Assembly (NCBI GenBank): GCA_947168825.1
Contig: CAMVNH010000002.1
Coordinates: 1 to 64,000, forward strand
DNA from: an uncultured Candidatus Saccharibacteria bacterium
GTDB lineage: Bacteria; Patescibacteriota; Saccharimonadia; Saccharimonadales; Saccharimonadaceae
Direction of reading: 5' to 3'
Length of the DNA stretch: 64,000 nucleotides
Position 1 is the stretch's first letter, and the number at the start of each line of letters is the position of its first letter. The position numbers were made by a program, and so were the translations under genes. The notes below the pieces were generated by a model. It was given only the letters and a program-made list of their open reading frames with translations. It was not told the origin of the DNA and did no database searches. Shown piece after piece: positions 17,531 through 26,300 of the stretch.

Positions 17531-18906
17531 TGCGGAAGTTTGATTTCGATCTTATCGTGATCGGTGGTGGGACGGCAGGTATCGCAGCTGCAAAAATGGC
17601 GGCTGAAAATAAGATGCATGTGGCGATTATTGAACGGAACAAACTTGGTGGTGCAGAAATTAATACGCGAGATATTCCTTATGCAGCAGGGATGAACTTT
17701 TCGCATCTTTATGCACAAGCAGTGTATGGGTCACGTTTTGGAATTTCTTCTAGTAACTTGCGTTTTAACTATCCGACGATGGCGCATTGGCGCGAAAAGG
17801 TAGTATCGAGAGCCGGAACGGATTTAAGAAAAGAACTGGAGAATTTAAAGATTCAGTGCTTCCGTGGCAGAGCAGAGTTTCTAAGTCCACATGAGGTAGC
17901 GGTCGGGAAAAGTGGGAAAATCTCGGCAGCGCGAATCCTAGTAGCGACAGGAAGTGAGCTGAAAAATCCAGGAATTATAGGCTTAGAAGAAGTGCCATTT
18001 TTGACACCAAATGATGCGGTAGACGTAGAAAGACCACCAAAGACAGTAATGGTGGTAGGTGGTGGATCGACAGGTGTAGAAATTGCACAATATTTTGCGG
18101 AGTTGGGTAGCAAAGTGGCGATTGCGGAGATGGCAGAGAGGTTGCTACCACGTGAAGATGAAGAAGTAGGCGAAATAACCGAACAGCTTTTCGATAAAAG
18201 ATTTGATATTAGGGTGTTGAAACACTCCAGGGTGATTGCGGTAGAAAAAGATGCGATTTCGGATAAAGTAATCTTCTTGCGCGATGGTCAGGAAAAGATG
18301 GTACGGGTAGAGACAATCATAGTTGCTACTGGGTCTCAGCCGGCGATTTCTGGATTAAATCTGGAAGCTGCTGGTGTAAAATTGACGAAATCTGGACAAA
18401 TTAAAACTGAGAAAACTCTACAGACAACAGCAAAACATATTTTTGCAGCTGGTGATGTAATAGGCGGAGACAGTTCGGTTGAACGAGCGGAATATGAGGG
18501 CGGGTTGGCAGTGAAGAATATGCTAAAGCGGTCCAGTAATTATGTAAATTACCAAGGCTTTACGAGAATAACCAATACCGATCCGCAAATTGCAGTGGTG
18601 GGGTTAACGGAAGATGATCTCAATAAGCGAGCACGGAAATATAACGGAATAGTTGTTCCCTTGTCCGATGTAATAGCGAGCCGGACCAACGATTTTAGAA
18701 TGGGATTCATTAAGATGCTTGCTAGTAAAGATGGTAAAATTCTAGGAGCAACAATCATGGCACCGAACGCAGCGGAGATAGTTGCCGAAGTGGCCGTGAT
18801 GATTCGACATGGTTTTTCAGTGATGGAAATTGCAAGTACGCCGCACGTGGCGACAAGTTGGTCTGATTTGGTAAGATTAGCGGCGCGCGAACTAGCTAAA
18901 AAATAA
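17530..18906 (+). CDS. FAD/NAD(P)-dependent disulfide-reductase-fold oxidoreductase lacking the CxxxxC redox motif
   Basis: FDLIVIGGGTAGIAAAKMAAE, ILVATGSELKNP, TVMVVGGGSTGVEIAQYFAELG, HIFAAGDVIGG; GGTCxNxGCxPSK position reads GGAEINTRDIPYA. Confidence 0.88.
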   Translation: MRKFDFDLIVIGGGTAGIAAAKMAAENKMHVAIIERNKLGGAEINTRDIPYAAGMNFSHLYAQAVYGSRFGISSSNLRFNYPTMAHWREKVVSRAGTDLRKELENLKIQCFRGRAEFLSPHEVAVGKSGKISAARILVATGSELKNPGIIGLEEVPFLTPNDAVDVERPPKTVMVVGGGSTGVEIAQYFAELGSKVAIAEMAERLLPREDEEVGEITEQLFDKRFDIRVLKHSRVIAVEKDAISDKVIFLRDGQEKMVRVETIIVATGSQPAISGLNLEAAGVKLTKSGQIKTEKTLQTTAKHIFAAGDVIGGDSSVERAEYEGGLAVKNMLKRSSNYVNYQGFTRITNTDPQIAVVGLTEDDLNKRARKYNGIVVPLSDVIASRTNDFRMGFIKMLASKDGKILGATIMAPNAAEIVAEVAVMIRHGFSVMEIASTPHVATSWSDLVRLAARELAKK

Positions 18907-18913
18907 TTAGCAA

Positions 18914-18971
18914 TAAAAAAACACCAGAATGGAAACACGAGTGGGGGGGCACTCATGTTTCCATTCTGGTG
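18914..18971 (-). terminator. Rho-independent terminator of the initiator tRNA; stem includes the tRNA 3' end
   Basis: 22-nt arms CACCAGAATGGAAACACGAGTG / CACTCATGTTTCCATTCTGGTG (one non-WC pair), G6 loop, 7 A on plus = T7 on minus. Confidence 0.88.
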
Positions 18972-19043
18972 GCGGGGGCTAGATTTGAACTAGCGACCTT
19001 TTGGTTATGAGCCAAACGAGCTACCAGGCTGCTCTACCCCGCG
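18967..19043 (-). tRNA. tRNA-fMet (CAU), initiator, CCA encoded
   Basis: CGCGGGGTAGAGCAGCCTGGTAGCTCGTTTGGCTCATAACCAAAAGGTCGCTAGTTCAAATCTAGCCCCCGCCACCA; 1-72 mismatch and A11-U24. Confidence 0.95.
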
Positions 19044-19061
19044 ATATTAAAGTACCTTCAT

Positions 19062-19090
19062 ATTGTATCAAAGATCTTTGAATTTGTCAA
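19062..19090 (-). promoter_or_regulatory. Initiator tRNA promoter TTGACA-17-TACAAT with a 14-bp palindrome in the spacer
   Basis: Minus strand TTGACA 19085-19090, TACAAT 19062-19067; TCAAAGATCTTTGA 19068-19081. Confidence 0.8.
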
Positions 19091-19094
19091 GATT

Positions 19095-20360
19095 TTAGAA
19101 GCCGGTGGAGGCAGTTCCAGAATCATCACAGTATTCGGCGCCATTATCTTCGGAAGATCTCCAGCAGTTGTTGGTAACCCAGAAGTCTTTGGAGATAGTT
19201 TCGCCGCTTGTACCACTAAGCTGGACGGCAAATTCAGGGTATGGGAAGTTAGTATCGACGAGTTCAATGCGAGAATCAACTCGACGGTAGACATCGTTGG
19301 CACGACCAGTAGAATCAATCTGGGCCTGAACACCAACGAAACGCGTCGTGCTATTACAAAGTGAATTTAGGTCGGTTCCGGTACAAAGCGTAATAGAAAA
19401 GTCAGCGTCGGTATCGCCATAAGGGAGTTCGATGCGGAGTAGGCTGTTGGCAATACTACGCTTTCCACCAGAAAATGGGGCTGGGAATTGGAAAACAGCC
19501 TGGCACTTAAACTCACCAGAGTTATTACAGTTTACACTTAGAGGATAGTTATCGGATTTGTCCGATGCGTCAAGTAAAGTACTAGAAGAAAGCCTAGTAG
19601 TACCAGAACTGGAGTTTGGCTGTAATAGGACTGAAACATGATCTGTACCAATATTGCCGTTATTGATGCTGAGCTGGCCGAGCGTAAAAGTCTGATCAGT
19701 CTGGAAAAAATCTAGGCCAATTATAGGAATGTATCGCGAACTAATATAATTGCTCTTCGTCGGAAGTTTAGAAGAGGTAGCGTTATATCCGGAATGAGTG
19801 GAACCGTTTGAGAACCAGTTAATAGCGATACCAGTCACCTTGTCCATATCAGTAGCACGAAGTGGGATAATGCGGACACGATTACTGGAGCTGACGTTTG
19901 AGCGATAATCATCTAATTCCTCACTGATTTTGACACAGGTGTAGGCTTGGTCCATGGTTGCTGAAGTATCGGCAGCAGAGCTCTCCTGGACAATGACTTC
20001 GCCACCAGCATAGTTGTTTCGACCGAGGATTTTAGAGATGACGTCGCAGTCGCCAGTCGCAGCGGCATTTTGCATAGCCCAAATGATTTTCTGGCAACTA
20101 CCGTCAGCAGCGGAAGAATCGGCGGAGTAGCCTTGATCAAGACATTGGTGATACCTTACAAGGGCAATCTTAGCATCTTCGACACCAGCGAGTGCAGAAT
20201 CGTAGGCGGAATTGCTGAGATCGTTGTTACTGCTTTTGTTGGCCTCGGAAAGCATGATACGAATGAAACTAAGAACAATAACACTAAGTAGAAGTGTTGT
20301 AAAAATCACAACATAGAAAGCAGCGGCGCCTGATTTGGTTTTAACTATATTTCGTTTCAT
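19095..20360 (-). CDS. PilX-like minor pilin / pilus assembly protein
   Basis: GAAAFYVVIFTTLLLSVIVLSFIRIMLSEANKSSNNDLSNSAYDSALAGVEDAK. Confidence 0.72.
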   Translation of the reverse strand: MKRNIVKTKSGAAAFYVVIFTTLLLSVIVLSFIRIMLSEANKSSNNDLSNSAYDSALAGVEDAKIALVRYHQCLDQGYSADSSAADGSCQKIIWAMQNAAATGDCDVISKILGRNNYAGGEVIVQESSAADTSATMDQAYTCVKISEELDDYRSNVSSSNRVRIIPLRATDMDKVTGIAINWFSNGSTHSGYNATSSKLPTKSNYISSRYIPIIGLDFFQTDQTFTLGQLSINNGNIGTDHVSVLLQPNSSSGTTRLSSSTLLDASDKSDNYPLSVNCNNSGEFKCQAVFQFPAPFSGGKRSIANSLLRIELPYGDTDADFSITLCTGTDLNSLCNSTTRFVGVQAQIDSTGRANDVYRRVDSRIELVDTNFPYPEFAVQLSGTSGETISKDFWVTNNCWRSSEDNGAEYCDDSGTASTGF

Positions 20361-21256
20361 TCTAGATTTTCTCCTGTCGCCCGAACGGCGAAATTAAATT
20401 TGTTCATTGCACAATATGCAAAATCGGTACTCAAATCATTTGACTGCTCGGTACAAAAGTCGCCGGTAGCAGTAATATTAACGCCGCCGCGAATAGTCGC
20501 CAAGATGAAAGTGGCAGAATAGAAAGCATGACGAGTGGCAGCGTGATAAGTTGGCGGGAAGGCGGTAAAATCATAGAGGGCTAGATTGTCTTCTGAACGC
20601 TTCAGCATTTCGGTAGCTTCAGCGTTAATGTTGGAAATAGCGTAATTTTTTCCTGGAGCAGCGTAAGAGCCGCTGGTAATACCGGAAACACAGGCTTCCC
20701 TCTCAGTGTCTTCGACACGAAGTAGACGGAAGTCTTCGTAGACGCGACGGTTAGTGCCACTACCAAGAGTCAGTGTAGCACGTTGATCGGCAAGTGATGA
20801 GCCATCAGTCTTAGTATAAACAGAGTCATCGAGAATGTAACCACTATTCCAAACATACGAGTATTTGCCAGTGCAGAATACTCCGTTAGTGGGTACGTTA
20901 TTGACATTTTCTTTAGAGTTTACAATTCTAACATCGGTATATCTTTGTTGGTACATAAGTTTGTATCCTGGGTAGATACTATCATTATAGCAAGAGTTCT
21001 GGTTTCCAGCAGTGTTCAATTTAGTACAAAGTGAGCCAAGGCTAGTAGACGACGAAGCTGAAATAGAACGAGTAAAGTCATTGATAAGGTCTTCACCAAC
21101 AGTATTGACCGCTTTTAGAGACATACCTTTCTGATAAATCGAAATAATGTGAGTGACGAGCATGGCAATAGTGATGAGGAGAACACCGAGAAAAGCACAG
21201 GCGATAGAAAGCTCGACAATAGTAAATCCTTTTTTAGAATGAGTCACTCTTGTCAT
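20357..21256 (-). CDS. Type IV prepilin-like protein
   Basis: KKGFTIVELSIACAFLGVLLITIAMLV prepilin N-terminal motif. Confidence 0.88.
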   Translation of the reverse strand: MTRVTHSKKGFTIVELSIACAFLGVLLITIAMLVTHIISIYQKGMSLKAVNTVGEDLINDFTRSISASSSTSLGSLCTKLNTAGNQNSCYNDSIYPGYKLMYQQRYTDVRIVNSKENVNNVPTNGVFCTGKYSYVWNSGYILDDSVYTKTDGSSLADQRATLTLGSGTNRRVYEDFRLLRVEDTEREACVSGITSGSYAAPGKNYAISNINAEATEMLKRSEDNLALYDFTAFPPTYHAATRHAFYSATFILATIRGGVNITATGDFCTEQSNDLSTDFAYCAMNKFNFAVRATGENLE

Positions 21257-21978
21257 TTGGCGGCCTCGAACATTTCTGGGTTATAAAGTCGCATAATCGT
21301 ACCGATAGTAGTTGGGATCTCTCGACCTGGAGCGTACCAACAGGTATAGATATGAAAATCATAGAATTCAGGCTGACCAGAAGTAGCAGTGGTACCACTT
21401 TTTACTGGGATAATCCAAATGCCTTCGGCAGTCTTTAGATTCGTGAAACTCTCGCGGAGCGTGGTGTCATTGTCGGCTGTCCCCTGCCCATAGATGAGTC
21501 GAGGGTTGAGTGAGGCTGGCTGAAAAACTTCAGGTCTTTCGGAGGCGGAAATTACAGTAGTATTAGGGTTAGCGGGATCAATTTTGCGAGTGTTAAAAAT
21601 GATAGTTTTGCGACCAAAAATGCTTCCCGAATTAGAAGAGGCATCATAACGGCTGGCGCAATTTGTGACGGTAAGGTCTAGGATGGCGGAGGATGAATCG
21701 TTGACACGATCACGAATACGCTTCCAAATTGCGGAGTAGTTCTGACTACTAGAAACTAATTCGCGTTCAGAGAGATATGAGTTATGGATAAAACGAATAG
21801 CCTCGGACTGGGCATCAATTTCGTTCCGAGCCATGGAAAGCTCGAGAGTGGCTCCGATAGTGTTGACGCCGGAGTTCATAACAATAATCGATAGGACCGA
21901 GACAAGTGCAAAAACGGCAATAGCAAAGAGAACCTCAACCATGGTGTCGCCGCGAGTAGAATGCAGTTTTACAGACAT
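21253..21978 (-). CDS. Type IV prepilin-like protein
   Basis: RGDTMVEVLFAIAVFALVSVLSIIV prepilin-type N-terminus. Confidence 0.82.
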   Translation of the reverse strand: MSVKLHSTRGDTMVEVLFAIAVFALVSVLSIIVMNSGVNTIGATLELSMARNEIDAQSEAIRFIHNSYLSERELVSSSQNYSAIWKRIRDRVNDSSSAILDLTVTNCASRYDASSNSGSIFGRKTIIFNTRKIDPANPNTTVISASERPEVFQPASLNPRLIYGQGTADNDTTLRESFTNLKTAEGIWIIPVKSGTTATSGQPEFYDFHIYTCWYAPGREIPTTIGTIMRLYNPEMFEAAK

Positions 21979-22913
21979 TTATTATCCTCCGAATCAAACT
22001 CAATTAACTCGACAGCGCTGGAGTTGCTGCCACCAGCGAGTAAGCGAACGTTACGACGACGGCTGTTATAGGCAAAGCTATCTGGTGATTCAACGCAGAA
22101 ATTAGCCTCCGTGTCCTCAAACTTTGGATTAGAATTAGTAAGATAGTCAGCAAGATAAGCATGCGCATTCTTTACGGTCGAGAGCGGAACGCTGCCACAG
22201 TTATAAGAAGCACTACTTGAAACAATGTCAGATATACGATACGAGACACTATTAAGATTGAGTATGTATGTGTTAATATTCCCCCCAGCCGGAGAACGAA
22301 CAATCATGACGGCACCAGAAAAACGCTGGCCTTTTGTTGTGGTCTCAATATAACTACCCCAATCCGGAGCATAAATATAACTGTTGCCGGCATAAGCAAT
22401 GGAACAGGTATTAGCGGCGGCATTATTTATCTCATAGGCTAAGAATTCAGCGTGAACGGCAGAGAGGGCGGAGAGTGTATTCGTGGCTGAAGCTGGGAGA
22501 GGATGGTCATTATCTACAATGTCACCGATAATATCGTAAACCATAATTTCGTTAGTATCATTGTCGCTATCTTGCAGACGCTCATTAAAGACGGCAATTT
22601 TACCATAGACGGCACAGTTAGTACGACCGTGAGCTTGCTCGGCATTAGCATTCTGACGCAGGCCACCAGCAGTAGCAGTAGTGGCAATAGTGCAATATCC
22701 CTGACGACTGCTACGGTCGTCACTACGATCATTCTCAACATTCTCGACTTCGGAGTAGAGTTTACGAAGAAACTCGGTATATGATTGAACAGAAGCGTTG
22801 TAGCGTTGGCGGGCAACATTGACACCAGTACCAGCGGCGATACCAACAAAAATTAGAGCTGAAATCGCCAAGAAAAGAGAGACTTCGATAATAGTGAAAC
22901 CTCGTCGCTTCAT
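21969..22913 (-). CDS. Type IV prepilin-like protein
   Basis: MKRRGFTIIEVSLFLAISALIFVGIAAG; start moved to 22913, 6 nt after TATAAT. Confidence 0.85.
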   Translation of the reverse strand: MKRRGFTIIEVSLFLAISALIFVGIAAGTGVNVARQRYNASVQSYTEFLRKLYSEVENVENDRSDDRSSRQGYCTIATTATAGGLRQNANAEQAHGRTNCAVYGKIAVFNERLQDSDNDTNEIMVYDIIGDIVDNDHPLPASATNTLSALSAVHAEFLAYEINNAAANTCSIAYAGNSYIYAPDWGSYIETTTKGQRFSGAVMIVRSPAGGNINTYILNLNSVSYRISDIVSSSASYNCGSVPLSTVKNAHAYLADYLTNSNPKFEDTEANFCVESPDSFAYNSRRRNVRLLAGGSNSSAVELIEFDSEDNKCL

Positions 22914-22919
22914 ACCTAT

Positions 22920-22948
22920 ATTATACATGAGCGGAATCACTTATTCAA
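22920..22948 (-). promoter_or_regulatory. Internal promoter TTGAAT-17-TATAAT, 6 nt before ATG
   Basis: Minus strand TTGAATAAGTGATTCCGCTCATGTATAATATAGGTATG. Confidence 0.6.
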
Positions 22949-23386
22949 GATTTCATCAGAGAGCTTTTCGACATATTCGTACTCAGAATAGGTAGGAGCA
23001 TAGGCTCTGGCTTGATCAAGGTCAGATTCTACCAAATCATAGTTTCCTAGTCGGTAGTTATATTCAATACGAGCCTTAAGATTAAAATAAATCTGGGTAG
23101 ATGTGCTGTTTGACTCCAAAGCACGATTGATGCGAGCTTCTAAGTCATCGCTTGGGCCTTTAGAATAGTCATAGTTTACTACTTGATTGTAAAGGTGTTT
23201 GTATCCGGAATAGAGGTCTCTGTTTGGGAAAGGCTGACTGAAAAGCCACGGGAAAAAACTGACAGATACAACTATTAGAAGCAGAGAGCCGACTATGATG
23301 AGTTCTTTACGTAGACGGCGGCGATCGATACCGGGAGGAAGTTCAAAACGCTTCATTTTCCTCCTAATAGCGCGGAGCAAGTTCAC
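22937..23386 (-). CDS. Single-TM protein with TPR-like helical C-terminus, pilin cassette member
   Basis: RRLRKELIIVGSLLLIVVSVSFFPWLF; ALESNSTSTQIYFNLKARIEYNYRLGNYDLVESDLDQARAYAPTY. Confidence 0.7.
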   Translation of the reverse strand: MNLLRAIRRKMKRFELPPGIDRRRLRKELIIVGSLLLIVVSVSFFPWLFSQPFPNRDLYSGYKHLYNQVVNYDYSKGPSDDLEARINRALESNSTSTQIYFNLKARIEYNYRLGNYDLVESDLDQARAYAPTYSEYEYVEKLSDEILNK

Positions 23387-26300
23387 GCATATAAACTACG
23401 GTAGCCTGGGTGAGGCGGTTCGATTGGTTATAAGCCCAATAGTAAACGTCAGGACGCAAGTTGAAAATCTCCGCAGGAGTAAGCGAGCCATAGCCTGGGA
23501 AGCCAGCGGAGCCATTCAGCATAACACTACGGTTTGCGGAGGCTAAATCTTGGAAAGCACTGGCGGCGCCATTGCGGTTGTCCCCTGGAAAAGCACCGGC
23601 GGTACGGTTAAGAGTCAAGGATTTTGCAAAAATTGGACCATTAAAGGTGAGGGTATTTGCGCAACTGCTAGCACTGCCGTTCCCTTCGATACAAGTATTA
23701 ACCTCGCCGTTATTGACGATGAGCCAAGCGTCGATTTGTGTAACATTCGAACTGATGAGAATCTGGTTAGCAATAATAATTACCTGCGGGATGTCAGCGG
23801 AACCAGCATACGAATAGTTGTTGCGTTCGGCAAGAACATTACGGTTAGTCTCACTTTGACAGCTACCGGACCCAGAACAAATGTTGTGGTCGATGACGAG
23901 TGGGCCGTTAACTTCGATAATACGCGTGCCACTATTTTGAGAAAGGATGCCGCCAAGATTTGCACTGCCGTTGACATATGTGTACTGTGCACCACCTGGG
24001 AGGGTTTGGGTTGGTTGTGAGATAACATTATACCCGGATTGAGCAACTTTTGAGCTTGGAGTATAGCGCGAAACAATTTGGGCGAGAAGATCGGAAGTGT
24101 TAATTTGAATATTACCAGAATATCCAGAAACTTGGAAAGCGACGTTACAAGTAGTATTAGAAATGGTCATATTGATAAGCTGGCAGTAATTCTTAGATGG
24201 GTAGGCTCCGCCACCACCACCAATGTAACCAAGGCCAGCACCAGAAGAAAATCCGCGAATATCTTGTTGACCGATAACGGAAGTGTCGGCCCAAGAACCG
24301 AAGATTTTTTGGCCGCCATTACTCGAAACTGTGGCATTAGTGTATTTCTTGCTGACAGTAGTTGCAATAGAGCCCTGAGTATAGAGCCCACCCCAAACCT
24401 GGAAGTTTGGTTTCTTGGCTATAGTACGACAAGAAGCGTTTGAGACTCGCCAACTTGGGTTACCGTTACCCATACTGTAGCCGTTAGCACCCTGACCATA
24501 AGGAACGTTAGAGTCTGGGTAACCGTGGCTATCAGCGTGAGAAATGCCGACGGCAACACAATATTTCGAGCCTACTTCGACGTCTGGAACGATATCAGAA
24601 TAAACTTTCTCGCTACTTAGTGTTGTGATTTCGCCGCTAAGTTCCCCGTCTGTGTTGAATGGGCCGTAGATTATACCATCAGAGGTACCTGGATTATTGA
24701 GCTGGTTACAGACAATGCCAGAAGACGTACCGAAACGACGTCGATAATACGCGCAAGGATCTTCATATGAACTGGATACACCTCCACCAACAATACCATC
24801 CGCGGTGCCAGCAGAAACGCTAGGGTTCAGAGTAAAGGCTACAACTTGAACCCTGGTATCAGCAGGTGTGATAGTTAGGTATTCTTCACTACTGACCAGC
24901 GAGTTTAGGCGATCACTAATGCTAACTTCGAAACTTGACATGACATTCTCGCCAGCATAAATGACGTCACCACCAGTGCGGATACGGGAGGAAGCGGAAG
25001 TCTTGAAGTTGTAAGGGACGAGGACACGAGCAGTGGTGGTCGCCTCATAATTGTCACTAGTGCGGAGTGGGTAGTCCCAATAATTTTCACGAACCGAGTA
25101 AGTACTTCGAGGGCAAGTGCCACAACATTGGTTATGATACTGTCCACAGGACCACCCGAAGCAACACGGGTAACAGGTGCCAGAGTTATAACAACTGTAG
25201 TGATTACGACCCCAATATGAATGGTAAGCATAGCCCGGGAATGAATATATTGGAGTAATATTACCGGTCGCAGAGCTATTCTGACAGCCACAAGAACCGC
25301 TTGGATTACTATAATACCCGACCCAAGCCTTAATATTATTGTAATGGAAGGTCTGGGAAATTTCGGAACCGACGTCGGAATTGTAGGCGGTTTGGCTCTG
25401 TGCGCGACAGTTACCTAAGTTATTGCCGAAACCAGGAACTTGGTAAGAATAAAGATTGCCGTCATTAAAGTTGTACCGAGTACAATCGAAGCGGTTGGCA
25501 ATGCCGCCAGTGCTAGATGTTTTCGGAGAGTAAATAGTAAAGTTATAATTACCGATAACGTCTGCAATGCCGTAGACTTGGGATGGTCGGCTCTGACCAG
25601 CGGTAAGCGTTGTTCGATAAACTAAGTTTGTACGATCGAAGAGGTAGTTATTGTTTCTATAAGCCGTGAGATAAAACCAGTTTGCGGGGACATTACCAGC
25701 GCGTCGGTTAGAATTAGTCTCGGAGGTCGTCACAGCTTGAGCGCCATATTGATAAGTATGTCGGAACCTGATTTGGTCGCCTGGCTTCGCATAAGCCACA
25801 TTAGTCCAGGTATTGTTGCCAGAGTAGTTAATAACTTCTGATTTAGCGCAAGTATCACCGGCATTACTACTGATGACACCTGGGCAATACCCACCAGGCG
25901 TCGAATCAGTGGTCTCCCTAGTAGCCTTGATAGTAACGCAGACTTTTGACGCATGACTACCGTCACCGTTACCGTTTCTACCGTAATCAGTATTAATTTC
26001 AAATTCCTTTTTTCCCGTCTGCTGACTTTCAGTTATTTTGAAGTATTTAGGGGAATAAGTAATCTGCTGGCAGACCGTGACGCTGGAATTTGGCTGAACC
26101 GTAACGTTTAGAGAATTTGTATATGTTTTTCTGTAACGTTCTGTACCGTTAAAATCTTTTCTCTCCCAATTTTTGACATAGGTAGTTGTTTCGCTTTTTA
26201 CTGTTTTACTATTATAGTTGGTCTGTTTGACGGTAAAGTTGGTATAGGCTTTCGCGCTACTATCGCCGAAAATGTCCTTTGCCTCACTAGTATAAATAGC

